The notes under the pieces are model-generated. The model saw only the letters and a list, made by a program, of their open reading frames with translations. It was not told where the DNA came from and did not search any database. This document shows positions 1 through 9,601 of a stretch of 64,000 nt of DNA, in pieces. The translations under genes were made by a program, and so were the position numbers. Source of the DNA: Alphaproteobacteria bacterium (GTDB taxonomy: Bacteria; Pseudomonadota; Alphaproteobacteria; Reyranellales; Reyranellaceae); NCBI GenBank assembly GCA_016869975.1, contig VGCZ01000003.1:62001-126000 (forward strand). The letters are read 5' to 3'. The stretch's first letter is position 1. Each line of letters opens with the position of its first letter.

Positions 1-47
1 TCGGCAAGGACCTGGTCGGCGAGACCTGGGAAAAGGCGCTGGCGTGA
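1..47 (+). CDS. C-terminal end of an upstream gene (partial)
   Basis: An open frame enters from the left edge and ends at TGA 45-47; the last visible residues are GKDLVGETWEKALA. The stop overlaps the GTG start of the next gene (GTGA), which indicates translational coupling. Fourteen residues are too few to name a family. Confidence 0.6.
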   Translation, partial: GKDLVGETWEKALA

Positions 48-910
48 ACGCCGCCTTGCCGATGCTCGCCGCGGCGACCAACGGCTTGCTGATCGGCGCG
101 GCGATGGTCGCCAGCCGCTTCGCGCTCGAGCAGATGCCGCCGGCGACGCTCGCGCTCCTGCGCTACAGCGTCGGCGCGCTCTGCCTCCTGCCGCCGCTGC
201 TGCTGATCCGCCGCCAGCGCTTCGAGCGCCGCGATCTGTTGCCGGTGGCGCTGCTGGGCATCGCGCAGTTCGGCGTCCTGATCGCGCTGTTGAACTGGGG
301 TCTGCGGTTCATGCCAGCGGCGCGCGCGTCCCTAATTTTCGCGACATTTCCGCTGCTCACCATGCTGCTGGCCGCCGCCTTGCGGCTGGAGCGGATGACG
401 CTCCTCAGGACGGCGGGCGTGTCGCTGAGCTTCGCCGGCGTGGCTTTTGTGTTGGGCGACAAGGCCTTGGGTGGCGAAGCGGGATGGTGGGGCGAGGTGG
501 CGGTGTTCGCCTCGGCGCTGACCGGCGCGGTCTGTAGTGTATTCTACAAACCATATGTGTTGAAATATCCAGCGCTACAGGTGAGCTGGTTCGCCATGGT
601 GGCGTCGGTCGCCTTTCTCCTGCCGTTGGCGACCGGCGAAGGGTTGTTCAGCCAGGAGACGCGCTTCGACGCGGCGGCGTGGGGCGCGGTTCTGTTCGTC
701 GGCCTGGCCAGCGCCCTGGCCTATTTCCTCTGGCTCTACGCGCTGGCGCGTATCAGCCCGACGAGGGTGACCGTGTTCGTCTCCGTCAGCCCGCCGGCCG
801 CCGCCCTGCTCGGCTGGGCGCTGCTGGGCGAGACGCTGTCGCCGCTCTTCCTTCTCGCCGTGGCCTGCCTCGCCTTCGGCCTGTGGCTGGCGCAGCGACC
901 TACTTCCTGA
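44..910 (+). CDS. EamA/DMT-family permease
   Basis: This 288-residue integral membrane protein of the drug/metabolite transporter superfamily probably exports a small metabolite across the inner membrane. It shows about ten hydrophobic helices arranged as two EamA repeats, roughly residues 5-135 and 150-285, with the family-typical ALLRYSVGALCLLPPL stretch near residue 36 and a proline/glycine-rich last pair of helices. The GTG start at 44 overlaps the stop of the previous gene. Its 3' end overlaps the convergent gene at 900 by 11 bp. The substrate cannot be deduced. Confidence 0.85.
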   Translation: MNAALPMLAAATNGLLIGAAMVASRFALEQMPPATLALLRYSVGALCLLPPLLLIRRQRFERRDLLPVALLGIAQFGVLIALLNWGLRFMPAARASLIFATFPLLTMLLAAALRLERMTLLRTAGVSLSFAGVAFVLGDKALGGEAGWWGEVAVFASALTGAVCSVFYKPYVLKYPALQVSWFAMVASVAFLLPLATGEGLFSQETRFDAAAWGAVLFVGLASALAYFLWLYALARISPTRVTVFVSVSPPAAALLGWALLGETLSPLFLLAVACLAFGLWLAQRPTS

Positions 911-1394
911 AGCCGATATAGACCATGTACTCGCGCAGCGCGAGGTTCCACCACTCCATATACGCCCGGAAGCTCACGTCGACGTCGGCGCCCTTGGGGT
1001 TGACGTTCATCTTCAGGCGATAGCGGCCCTGCCCGTCGGTCGAGGCCTGCGCCAGCCGCTTGGTCTCGTTCCACTGGTTGAGCTGCTCCAAGGTCGGCCG
1101 CGGGTTCAGATCGTGGAAGCTGGCCCAGAACTGGTAGCTGCGGCAGCGTACCGGCTGCGCCTGCTTCTGGCAGTTGTAGAAAAAAATCAGGAAATTGATG
1201 TTCTGCGTCCTGCCCTCGATCTCCGGCTCGCCATCCTTGTCCGTCTGCACCTTGGCCGTGTTGCCCATCGACTGGAGGATGCGCACGAACTCCGCCGGAT
1301 CGACGTCGCCGCTGGTCGCCGGCGTGATCTGCGCCGGGGCGATGGACGGGATGAGCGCCAGCGCGGCGGCCGCGAGCAGGGATCGAACAGACAT
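900..1394 (-). CDS. YbjN-domain secreted protein
   Basis: This 164-residue protein begins with a Sec-type signal peptide (MSVRSLLAAAALALIPSIAPA, likely cut after APA). The mature part resembles the YbjN family: a FVRILQSMGNTAKV helix, then the INFLIFFYNCQ strand and a paired Cys in PVRCRSYQFW. I chose ATG 1394 because AGGAG lies 8 nt upstream and the signal peptide starts there; a longer frame has no such features. YbjN proteins have no settled biochemical role, so only family and periplasmic location are suggested. It converges on the EamA gene. Confidence 0.75.
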   Translation of the reverse strand: MSVRSLLAAAALALIPSIAPAQITPATSGDVDPAEFVRILQSMGNTAKVQTDKDGEPEIEGRTQNINFLIFFYNCQKQAQPVRCRSYQFWASFHDLNPRPTLEQLNQWNETKRLAQASTDGQGRYRLKMNVNPKGADVDVSFRAYMEWWNLALREYMVYIGFRK

Positions 1395-1543
1395 CACGCG
1401 TCTCCTGATGTGAGGCCGACACTGTAGTCGACGCGGTTGGTTCCGCGAAGCGGATGGTGGGCGCCCCCTGCGCGAAAATGACCGTTCATTCCACTGGCGA
1501 TTTGCGCCAGAGTCCGTGCAGCGCCGCACGAGGGGAGACCACG

Positions 1544-2767
<1,224 letters not shown>

Positions 2768-2787
2768 TCGCCGTCGCGCGTTCAGCT

Positions 2788-2818
2788 AAAGGCCGCCGAA
2801 AGGCGGCCTTTCTTTTTT
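2788..2818 (+). terminator. Rho-independent terminator
   Basis: Perfect 10-bp stem AAAGGCCGCC / GGCGGCCTTT (2788-2797, 2802-2811) with a GAAA tetraloop, followed by CTTTTTT. It lies 20 nt after the acyl-CoA dehydrogenase stop and should end that transcript. Confidence 0.93.
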
Positions 2819-2874
2819 CTTCTCCCCGCGAAGCTTAGGGGCCGTCCGCGGCCCCTAAGCTTCGCGGGGAGAAG
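2819..2874. repeat. Long perfect palindrome (26-bp arms)
   Basis: The arms 2819-2844 and 2849-2874 are exact reverse complements around the 4-nt loop TCCG. The outer part (CTCCCCGCG / CGCGGGGAG) resembles the small hairpins scattered through this window, but the inner AAGCTTAGGGGCCG part is not repeated elsewhere here. It is directly after the terminator and no gene covers it. Confidence 0.85.
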
Positions 2875-2913
2875 GAGTATCCGTCTAACTCATATGCGAT
2901 CGAACGGAACTCT

Positions 2914-2980
2914 CTGTCATCCCGAGCGCAGCGAGGGATCTAGTCCGGCACTAGATCCCTCGCTGCGCTCGGGATGACAG
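2914..2980. repeat. Dispersed palindromic repeat, copy 1 (31-bp arms)
   Basis: The arms 2914-2944 and 2950-2980 are exact reverse complements around CCGGC. Each arm contains the block CGAGCGCAGCGAGGGATC. A diverged second copy lies at 31063-31129. The 308-bp gap between the dehydrogenase and mmsA contains only the terminator, the previous palindrome and this element. Confidence 0.88.
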
Positions 2981-3075
2981 GCTGCCTAGATTGAACTGAA
3001 TGTGCCCAGGAGTGCCGCTTTGCCCCCGGGGTCTCGGATGCTAGAACGCGCCGAATTCCACACACGAGGGACAAG

Positions 3076-4572
3076 ATGGTCGCGCAGATCGGGCACTACA
3101 TCGGGAACAAGAGCGTCGCCGGCAGCAGCGGCCGCACCGGTGACATCACCAACCCGGCGACCGGCGAGGTCACGGCCAAGGTCGCCTTCGCCTCGGCGGG
3201 CGAGATCGACGCGGCGGTGCAGGTCGCGAAGAAGGCGCAGCTCGCCTGGGCCAACACGCCGCCGCTGCGCCGCCAGCGCGTGATGTTCAATCTCAAGGGC
3301 CTGATCGAGAAGCGCATCGACGATCTGGCGCGTCATCTGTCGCTGGAGCACGGCAAGACCTTCGACGACGCCAAGGGCGAGGTTGGCCGCGGGCTGGAGG
3401 TCGTGGAGTTCGCCTGCGGCATCGCCCACCACATGCGCGGCGATTTCACCGAGCAGGTCGCCTCGGACATGGACTCGTGGTCGATCCGCCAGCCGCTGGG
3501 CGTGGTCGCCGGCATCACGCCGTTCAACTTCCCGATCATGATTCCGTGCTGGATGGGCGCGATGGCGGTGGCTTGCGGCAACGCCTTCATCCTCAAGCCG
3601 TCGGAGAAGGATCCCAGCGCGCCGATGCTGCTGGCCGAGCTCTACGCCGAGGCCGGCGCGCCGGCCGGCATCTTCCAGGTGCTCAACGGCGACAAGGTCG
3701 CGGTCGACGCGCTGCTGGAGCATCCCGATGTGCCGGCGATCTCCTTCGTCGGTTCCACGGCGATCGGCGAGTACGTCTATCACAAGGGCACGGCGATGAA
3801 TAAGCGCGTGCAGGCGCTGTGTGGGGCGAAGAACCACATGGTGATCATGCCCGACGCCGATCTCGACCAGGCGACCGACGCGCTGATCGGCGCCGGCTAT
3901 GGCGCCGCCGGCGAGCGCTGCATGGCGATCTCCGTCGCCGTCGCCGTGGGCGGTGTCGGCGACAAGCTGATTGAGAAGCTGGCGCCGCGCGTGGCGGCGC
4001 TGAAGGTCGGGCCGGGGCTGGATCCGCAGTCGGAGATGGGCCCGCTGGTAACGCGCCAACACCGCGACAAGGTGATGGGCTATGTCGACCAGGGCGTGAA
4101 GGAAGGCGCCAAGCTGGTGGTCGATGGCCGCGGGCTGAAGCTGCAGGGCTACGAGAACGGCAACTTCATGGGCGGCTGCCTGTTCGACAACGTCAAGTCG
4201 GACATGACCATTTACAAGGACGAGATCTTCGGGCCGGTGCTGTCGATCGTGCGCACCGACGGCTTCGACGAGGCGATCAAGCTGGTCAACGACCACGCCT
4301 ATGGCAACGGCACGGCGATCTTCACCCGCGACGGCGACGCCGCGCGCACCTTCGCCAACAACGTCAAGATCGGCATGGTCGGAATCAACGTGCCGATCCC
4401 GGTGCCGGTCGCCTATCACAGCTTCGGCGGCTGGAAGGCCTCGGTGTTCGGCGACCACGGCATCTACGGCATGGAAGGCGTGCGCTTCTACACCAAGCTC
4501 AAGACCATCACCGCGCGCTGGCCCACCGGCATCCGCGCCGGCGCCGAGTTCAATTTCCGGGCACGGACGTAA
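3076..4572 (+). CDS. mmsA: CoA-acylating methylmalonate-semialdehyde dehydrogenase
   Basis: The 498-residue enzyme converts (methyl)malonate semialdehyde with NAD+ and CoA to propionyl-/acetyl-CoA and CO2, at the end of valine, thymine and inositol catabolism. It has the aldehyde-dehydrogenase fold with the NAD-binding GSTAIGEYVY motif and the catalytic Cys at residue 282 in AGERCMAIS; the GERCMA context is diagnostic of MmsA/IolA. N-terminal HYIGNKSVAG and the length also fit. ATG 3076 is preceded by GAGGGA. The valine-pathway partner mmsB is not adjacent. Confidence 0.95.
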   Translation: MVAQIGHYIGNKSVAGSSGRTGDITNPATGEVTAKVAFASAGEIDAAVQVAKKAQLAWANTPPLRRQRVMFNLKGLIEKRIDDLARHLSLEHGKTFDDAKGEVGRGLEVVEFACGIAHHMRGDFTEQVASDMDSWSIRQPLGVVAGITPFNFPIMIPCWMGAMAVACGNAFILKPSEKDPSAPMLLAELYAEAGAPAGIFQVLNGDKVAVDALLEHPDVPAISFVGSTAIGEYVYHKGTAMNKRVQALCGAKNHMVIMPDADLDQATDALIGAGYGAAGERCMAISVAVAVGGVGDKLIEKLAPRVAALKVGPGLDPQSEMGPLVTRQHRDKVMGYVDQGVKEGAKLVVDGRGLKLQGYENGNFMGGCLFDNVKSDMTIYKDEIFGPVLSIVRTDGFDEAIKLVNDHAYGNGTAIFTRDGDAARTFANNVKIGMVGINVPIPVPVAYHSFGGWKASVFGDHGIYGMEGVRFYTKLKTITARWPTGIRAGAEFNFRART

Positions 4573-4580
4573 GCCGTCAT

Positions 4581-4611
4581 TGGGACCGCCGGCGGGACGC
4601 CGGCGGTCCCA
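4581..4611. repeat. GC-rich hairpin after mmsA
   Basis: 14-bp perfect arms (4581-4594 and 4598-4611, TGGGACCGCCGGCG and its complement) around GGA. No T-run follows, so it is more likely a palindromic repeat or a transcript-end stabiliser than an intrinsic terminator. Confidence 0.75.
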
Positions 4612-4668
4612 GCAAGATCTCGGTTCTCGGCGTTCGAACAGCAGGTCCGTGGTGTAGAGGTGGCACGC

Positions 4669-5547
4669 GTGGATACGACGATCGAAGCGAAAGACCCGCC
4701 GCCGACCGAGCGGCGTTTCCGCATGGCTGACGGCATCGAGCTGGTCGCCGATACCTGGGGCTCACCCGATCATCAGCCGGCGGTCCTGCTGCATGGCGGC
4801 GGCCAGACGCGGCATGCCTGGAAGCGTACCGCGTCGGTGCTTGCGGGTCATGGCTACTACGCCATCGCCGCGGATCTGCGCGGCCATGGCGACAGCGGCT
4901 GGTCGCCGGATGGCGGTTACGCGATCGACAGATTCGCCGATGATGTACGCACCTTGGCCGCCAGCCTGCCGCGCAAGCCGATCCTGATCGGCGCGTCGCT
5001 CGGCGGTATCGCCAGCCTGATCGCGGCCGACGAAGCGCCCAGCCCGATCGCCGTCGCCCTGGTGCTGGTCGACATCACGCCGCGCGTCGATGCCGTTGGC
5101 GTCAGCCGGATCCGCGGCTTCATGGCGGCGCATATCGATGACGGCTTCGCAACCTTGGAAGACGCCGCCGACGCGATCGCGGCCTACCTGCCGCATCGCC
5201 CGCGACCGAAGAAGCTCGACGGGCTGCGCAAGAACCTACGGCTGGGTGCCGATGGCCGCTATCGCTGGCACTACGATCCGGCGTTCGTGCGCGACGACAG
5301 GCGTCGCGGCGACGCCAATCGCGAGGCGCGCCTGACGGCGGCGGCGCGGAACCTCGACGTGCCCGTGCTGCTGGTGCGCGGCGGATCGAGCGAGCTGGTG
5401 TCGGAGGAGATCGCCCGGGAGTTCGTGTCGCGCGTGCCCAATGCGCGCTACGTCGACGTGCAGGGCGCCGCGCACATGGTGGCCGGCGACGTCAACGATC
5501 CCTTCACCGAGCAGGTCGTCGGCTTCCTGGGTAGTCTGCGGTCGTAA
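4669..5547 (+). CDS. Alpha/beta-fold hydrolase
   Basis: An approximately 292-residue cytosolic hydrolase of unknown substrate. The alpha/beta-hydrolase signature is complete: an oxyanion-hole HGGGQTRH, the AADLRGHGDSGWSP strand, the nucleophile elbow GASLGG, and a C-terminal catalytic His in GAAHMVAGD. The start is uncertain: GTG 4669 has AGAGG about 8 nt upstream and is preferred, while GTG 4660 overlaps that sequence and ATG 4723 would still keep the fold. The protein resembles epoxide-hydrolase/haloperoxidase-like hydrolases, but no cap-domain feature identifies a reaction. Confidence 0.85.
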   Translation: MDTTIEAKDPPPTERRFRMADGIELVADTWGSPDHQPAVLLHGGGQTRHAWKRTASVLAGHGYYAIAADLRGHGDSGWSPDGGYAIDRFADDVRTLAASLPRKPILIGASLGGIASLIAADEAPSPIAVALVLVDITPRVDAVGVSRIRGFMAAHIDDGFATLEDAADAIAAYLPHRPRPKKLDGLRKNLRLGADGRYRWHYDPAFVRDDRRRGDANREARLTAAARNLDVPVLLVRGGSSELVSEEIAREFVSRVPNARYVDVQGAAHMVAGDVNDPFTEQVVGFLGSLRS

Positions 5548-5553
5548 ATCTGA

Positions 5554-5680
5554 TTCCCCCTCCCCGCCTGCGGGGAGAGGGTTAGGGTGAGGGGCTGATT
5601 CAAGTAACGCACCGCCGTCGTGCGCAACCTGTGGCTCCCCCTCACCCCGACCCTTTCCCCGCCTGCGGGGAGAGGGAGAA
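5554..5680. repeat. Composite palindromic repeat, copy 1
   Basis: Two hairpins (CCCCGCCTGCGGGG core at 5562-5575 and 5657-5670) flank inverted GGGTGAGGGG / CCCCTCACCC boxes and a central partly palindromic segment around ACGCACCGCC...GTGCGC. The same order and similar sequence occur at 51861-51988, with a decayed version at 37647-37770. It fills the space between the hydrolase and the next gene. Confidence 0.85.
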
Positions 5681-5700
5681 GAAACCACCTGCGACCTCAC

Positions 5701-5729
5701 CCGCCCCGATTTCTGCACAATCGGGGCGG
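5701..5729. other. Hairpin before lipoprotein gene
   Basis: 11-bp perfect stem (CCGCCCCGATT at 5701-5711, complement at 5719-5729) with loop TCTGCAC, ending 35 nt before the start codon at 5765. It could be a 5'-leader structure or an operator; there is no direct evidence for either. Confidence 0.5.
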
Positions 5730-5764
5730 AGCTTGGCGGCGACCGAAACACCGGGGAGGTCGCC

Positions 5765-6403
5765 ATGTCCGTCCGGTTCGTCGCGCTCGCGTCCATCCTC
5801 GTGCCATCAATGCTCGGCGTCGCCGGTTGCGCCGTCGTCGGCGCGGTGGGTGGCGCGGTGGGCAGCTCTATCGCCTCCACCATCGCCATCGACGGCGCCA
5901 AGCGCATGGTCATGGGCGATCCGGCGGAGCGCGAGCGCGCCAAGGCGGCTTACGCGCGCGCGCCGCGCTGCGCCGACATCGCGCGCCAGGGCACGCAGAA
6001 CGGTCTGCTCGCCACGATCGTGCACGACGCATCGTGGCTCGATGCGTACGAGGCGCCCGGCGGCCGGCGCGTGACGCCGGGGCGCGGCAACGCGCTGCTG
6101 CTGGTCGACTATGAGATCGTCAATCGCGCCGACGATGGCGTGCTGGTGACGCCGCGCCGATTGCTGGTGGCGCGCGCCGACGGCGAGACGACGCCCGAGA
6201 GCACCGACGAGCCGTCAGGCGACGCCAACGCCGCCGAGATCGACGAGCTGGCGCTCGAAGCCGGCGCTACCCGGCGCGCGATCGCACTGTTCGACGTACC
6301 GCGCGAGGAGCACGCGTTACTGGTGCCCAACGGCCGGAAGGCCGAGGATCCCGCGCCGACCTGGCTCGAAGGCTGCCGCCTGCCCGCGCCGGCGAAGCCG
6401 TAG
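5765..6403 (+). CDS. Predicted lipoprotein of unknown function
   Basis: The 212-residue product starts with a signal peptide ending in the lipobox VAGC (Cys about residue 21), so it should be lipid-anchored. A glycine/alanine-rich hydrophobic stretch follows the Cys. The central part, ALLLVDYEIVNRADDGVLV and later IALFDVPREEHALLVP, reads like the extracellular beta-sandwich of DUF4352-type proteins, but the match is only by pattern. GGGGAGG at 5753 sets the ATG. It is probably monocistronic: a hairpin follows, and the next gene is convergent. Confidence 0.8.
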   Translation: MSVRFVALASILVPSMLGVAGCAVVGAVGGAVGSSIASTIAIDGAKRMVMGDPAERERAKAAYARAPRCADIARQGTQNGLLATIVHDASWLDAYEAPGGRRVTPGRGNALLLVDYEIVNRADDGVLVTPRRLLVARADGETTPESTDEPSGDANAAEIDELALEAGATRRAIALFDVPREEHALLVPNGRKAEDPAPTWLEGCRLPAPAKP

Positions 6404-6440
6404 GTCAAGCTCCGCTGAGCAGGGCTATCGCATACGGGTT

Positions 6441-6476
6441 TTCCTCCCTCTCCCCGCGAGCGGGGAGAGGGAGGAA
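6441..6476. repeat. Palindromic hairpin between convergent genes
   Basis: 16-bp perfect arms (6441-6456 and 6461-6476, core CTCTCCCCG / CGGGGAGAG) around CGAG. It sits exactly between the convergent stops at 6403 and 6482 and may act as a bidirectional transcript end, although it lacks a T-run. It is a single-hairpin member of the repeat family at 5554. Confidence 0.85.
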
Positions 6477-6481
6477 GACCG

Positions 6482-8056
6482 CTACCGCTTCTTCTCGATG
6501 TTCCAGAACACCGTCACCGCCGATTCGATGTTGCCGCTGATCGAGGTGCGGCGCGCGATCGGCTGGTTCCACTGGCCGAGGAAGATGTGCGTCGGGTACT
6601 CGACGATGCGCATCTGGATCGCCTCGACGATCTCGCGCTGCTTGGCGAGGTCCGTCGCCCGCGCGAAGTCGGCGCGCAGCTCGACCAGCTTGGCATCGCA
6701 GGCCCAGCCGAACCAGGCGCCGTCGCAGGCCGCGTTGGTCATCGAGTTGACCAGCGGGTTGACGATGTCGACCGAGGCGGCCGCCGTCAGCAGCGCGTTC
6801 CAGCCGACCGGTGGCGGCTCCTTCTTGGCGCGTCGCGCCACCAGGGTCGACCAGTCCATCTGCTGCATGTCGACCTTCAGCCCGATGCGCTCCATCTGCG
6901 CCTTGGCGACCGGCGCCAGGTTGTTGAGCACGTAGAGATCGGTCGTGCCCAGCAGCACCACCGGCGTGCCGTCATAGCCGGCTTCCCGGACCAGCGCCCG
7001 GGCCTTCTCGATGTTCGACTGGAGCTTGTCCTCCCAGCCCTTGGTCGAGGCCAGCGGCGTGTCGCACATGAACATCGCCATGCAGGTGCGATAGTACTTG
7101 GGATCGCCGATCACGGCCTTCAGGTAGTCCTCCTGGTTGAAGCCGTAGAGCAGCGCCTGGCGGATCTTCGGGTTGTCGAACGGCTTGTGCAGCACGTTGA
7201 AGCGGAAGAGGTACTGCAGGCCCAGCGGATTGGCGGCGAACAGCTCGATGTTCTTGTCCTTGGCGAAGAGCGGGAACAGGTCGAACTGCGGCGATTCGAT
7301 CATGTCGATCTCGCCGTTGATCAACGCGTTGACCACCGTCTGCTGATCCGACATCGCTACCCATTCGACGCGGTCGACCTTGGCGACCTTGCCGCCGGCC
7401 AGGCCCGAAGGTGGCTCGGCGCGCGGCTTGTACTTCGGGTTCTTGACGTAGACCGTCTTGTCGCCCGGCTTCCACTCGTCACGCTTGAAGATGAACGGGC
7501 CCGAGCCGGTGGTGTCGGAGAGCTGGGTGAAGGGATCGGTCTCGGCCACGCGCTTGGGCATGATAAACAGCGTGCCCGAGGGCTTGGAGAGCGCCATCAT
7601 CAGTAGCGGCGAGGCCTCGGTGAGCACGACGCGGAAGGTCTTGGCGTCGACCTCGACCATCTCCTTGACGACCTTCATCATCAGCTGGCCAAGCGGATCG
7701 CGCGCCGCCCAGCGCTTGATCGAGGGGATGACGTCAGCCGACGTGACCGGCGGTCCGTCGTGCCACTCCAGCCCGTCGCGCAGCTTGAAGGTGTAGGTGA
7801 GCTTGTCGTCCGACACGGTCCAGGTGTCGACCATCTGCGGCTGGACCTGCAGCTTGCCGTCCACCGCGAACAGCGTGTCGTAGATCATGTAGCCGTGGTT
7901 GCGCACGATGTAGGCCGTCGTCCAGATCGGATCGATGACCTTGAGGTCCGAGTGGTTGACCACGCGCAAGGTGGTCTGCGCGCCGGCCATGCCGGCTCCA
8001 ATACTCAACGCCGACGCGAACGCGAACGCAGACGCCAACAAACGGATCGGTCGCAT
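6482..8056 (-). CDS. ABC transporter substrate-binding protein, family 5
   Basis: The 524-residue periplasmic binding protein has a signal peptide (LASAFAFASALSIGAGMAGA) and the family-5 (oligopeptide/dipeptide/nickel) layout: the early NHSDLKVIDPIWTTAYIVRN strand-helix, YTFKLRDGLEWHDGPPVTS about residue 93, and a FNVLHKPFDNPKIRQALLYG helix about residue 300. ATG 8056 has GGAGGA about 6-8 nt upstream. No permease or ATPase genes are next to it, so it is an orphan binding protein that must pair with components encoded elsewhere. The ligand is unknown. Confidence 0.9.
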   Translation of the reverse strand: MRPIRLLASAFAFASALSIGAGMAGAQTTLRVVNHSDLKVIDPIWTTAYIVRNHGYMIYDTLFAVDGKLQVQPQMVDTWTVSDDKLTYTFKLRDGLEWHDGPPVTSADVIPSIKRWAARDPLGQLMMKVVKEMVEVDAKTFRVVLTEASPLLMMALSKPSGTLFIMPKRVAETDPFTQLSDTTGSGPFIFKRDEWKPGDKTVYVKNPKYKPRAEPPSGLAGGKVAKVDRVEWVAMSDQQTVVNALINGEIDMIESPQFDLFPLFAKDKNIELFAANPLGLQYLFRFNVLHKPFDNPKIRQALLYGFNQEDYLKAVIGDPKYYRTCMAMFMCDTPLASTKGWEDKLQSNIEKARALVREAGYDGTPVVLLGTTDLYVLNNLAPVAKAQMERIGLKVDMQQMDWSTLVARRAKKEPPPVGWNALLTAAASVDIVNPLVNSMTNAACDGAWFGWACDAKLVELRADFARATDLAKQREIVEAIQMRIVEYPTHIFLGQWNQPIARRTSISGNIESAVTVFWNIEKKR

Positions 8057-8178
8057 ATGGAGTCCTCCCAATTCGTTCCATGGCGCGGCTTGCCGCCGCT
8101 GTTCGTGGAGGGGAACGTAGCGGCGCTATGATGGACATGCCGGGCGGGGCCGGGCAAGGGCCGATTCATGGCTCGGGC

Positions 8179-8320
8179 AGCGCCGCTCCAGCGGCGCTCA
8201 TGATGCGTCGTTGGAGCGACGCGGCCCAAAGATCATGAATGTCGCTGTTTTGGTCGGGGCGCGCCACTCCAGTGGCGCGCCTTCTCGACTGGCCATCGCA
8301 CCGCTGGAGTGGCGCGCCCC
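8179..8320. repeat. Cluster of hairpins with a CTCCAG-type loop
   Basis: Within the 375-bp gap between divergent genes are three perfect hairpins with different stems and a related six-base loop: AGCGCCG-CTCCAG-CGGCGCT (8179-8198), GCGTCG-TTGGAG-CGACGC (8205-8222) and GGCGCGCCA-CTCCAG-TGGCGCGCC (8258-8281). A 17-bp inverted copy of the last lies at 8304-8320. The third type recurs at 46544-46574. Nothing else is recognisable in the gap beyond the start signals of the flanking genes. Confidence 0.8.
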
Positions 8321-8431
8321 CAGCCTTGAAGGCCATATGCGATCGCCATGGGGCGACCCCGTGACGACAGGGTGCTGCCGATTTGCGGCGTGTTGCTCTA
8401 AAGTCAGTGGCGACATCGCCGGAGGAAACGC

Positions 8432-9595
8432 ATGACCATTGCCACCATCCTGACGCCGCGCGTCATCGTCATCGGCGGCGGTGCCGTGGCGCAGGTCGCC
8501 GACACCTTGAAGCAGGTCGGCGGCACGCGGCCGCTGGTGGTCACCGACAAGTTCATGGTCAAGAGCGGCAAGCTCGCGGCCTGCACCGACGCGCTGGCCA
8601 AGGCCGGCGTCCAGTTCGACGTGTTCTCCGACACGATCGAGGATCCGACCACCGACGTGATCGAGGCCGGCGTCGCGGCGCTGAAGGCCGGCAACTACGA
8701 CAGCCTGGTGGCCTTCGGCGGTGGCTCGCCGATCGATACGGCCAAGGCGATGAGCGTGCTGGCGGCCAATGGCGGCAAGATGCGCCAGTACAAGGTGCCC
8801 AACCCGATTCCCAAGCAAGGTCTGCCGCTGGTGGCGATCCCGACCACCGCCGGCACCGGCTCGGAGGTGACGCGCTTCACCGTGATCACCGACACGGAGA
8901 CCGACGAGAAGATGCTGATCGCCGGCGTGCCCTGCATGGCCGCCGCCGCCATCGTCGACTACGAGCTGACGCTCACCAAGCCGTATCGCCTGACCGCCGA
9001 CACCGGCATCGACTCGCTGACCCACGCCATCGAGGCCTATGTCAGCAAGCGCGCCAGCCCGCACGCCGACAGTATGGCGCGATCGGCGATGCGGTTGATC
9101 CACGACAATATCCGCATCGTCTGCGATCAGCCCGACAACCGCGCGGCGCGCGAGAAGATGATGCTGGCCGCCACGCAGGCCGGTATGGCGTTCTCCAACT
9201 CCTCGGTGGCGCTGGTGCACGGCATGAGCCGGCCAATCGGCGCCTTCTTCCACGTGCCACATGGCCTCTCCAACGCCATGCTGCTGCCGGCGATCACCGC
9301 CTTCTCGGCCAACGCCGCGCTCGACCGCTACGCCGACTGCGCGCGCGCCATGGGCGTGGCCGGCGAGGAGGTCTCCGACCAGACCGCGGTGGCGTTGCTG
9401 CTGGATTCGCTGACGAAGCTCAACACCGACCTCAAGGTGCCGACGCCCAAGGCCTACGGCATCGACGAGTCCAGGTATGTGTCACTGATGCCGACCATGG
9501 CCGAGCAAGCGCTGGCGTCGGGTTCGCCCAACAACAACCCGCGCGTGCCGACGAAGGACGAGATCGTCGAGCTGTACAAGCGGGTGTGGGCGTAG
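8432..9595 (+). CDS. Iron-containing (group III) alcohol dehydrogenase
   Basis: The 387-residue NAD(P)-dependent dehydrogenase acts on an unidentified alcohol/aldehyde pair. The Rossmann-like N-terminus carries AFGGGSPIDTAKAM (dinucleotide-binding GGGSxxD) and IPTTAGTGSEVT. The metal site is visible as D and H in DTGIDSLTHAIEAYVS, H in VHGMSRPIGAFFH and H in VPHGLSNAMLLP. Length and order are standard for the Fe-ADH family. GGAGG at 8421 fixes the ATG. No pathway partner is adjacent. Confidence 0.92.
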   Translation: MTIATILTPRVIVIGGGAVAQVADTLKQVGGTRPLVVTDKFMVKSGKLAACTDALAKAGVQFDVFSDTIEDPTTDVIEAGVAALKAGNYDSLVAFGGGSPIDTAKAMSVLAANGGKMRQYKVPNPIPKQGLPLVAIPTTAGTGSEVTRFTVITDTETDEKMLIAGVPCMAAAAIVDYELTLTKPYRLTADTGIDSLTHAIEAYVSKRASPHADSMARSAMRLIHDNIRIVCDQPDNRAAREKMMLAATQAGMAFSNSSVALVHGMSRPIGAFFHVPHGLSNAMLLPAITAFSANAALDRYADCARAMGVAGEEVSDQTAVALLLDSLTKLNTDLKVPTPKAYGIDESRYVSLMPTMAEQALASGSPNNNPRVPTKDEIVELYKRVWA

Positions 9596-9601
9596 GCAGA
9601 C

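Noticed and set aside
4581-4611. Hairpin after mmsA as an intrinsic terminator
   Set aside because: The stem is strong, but no run of T follows on either strand.
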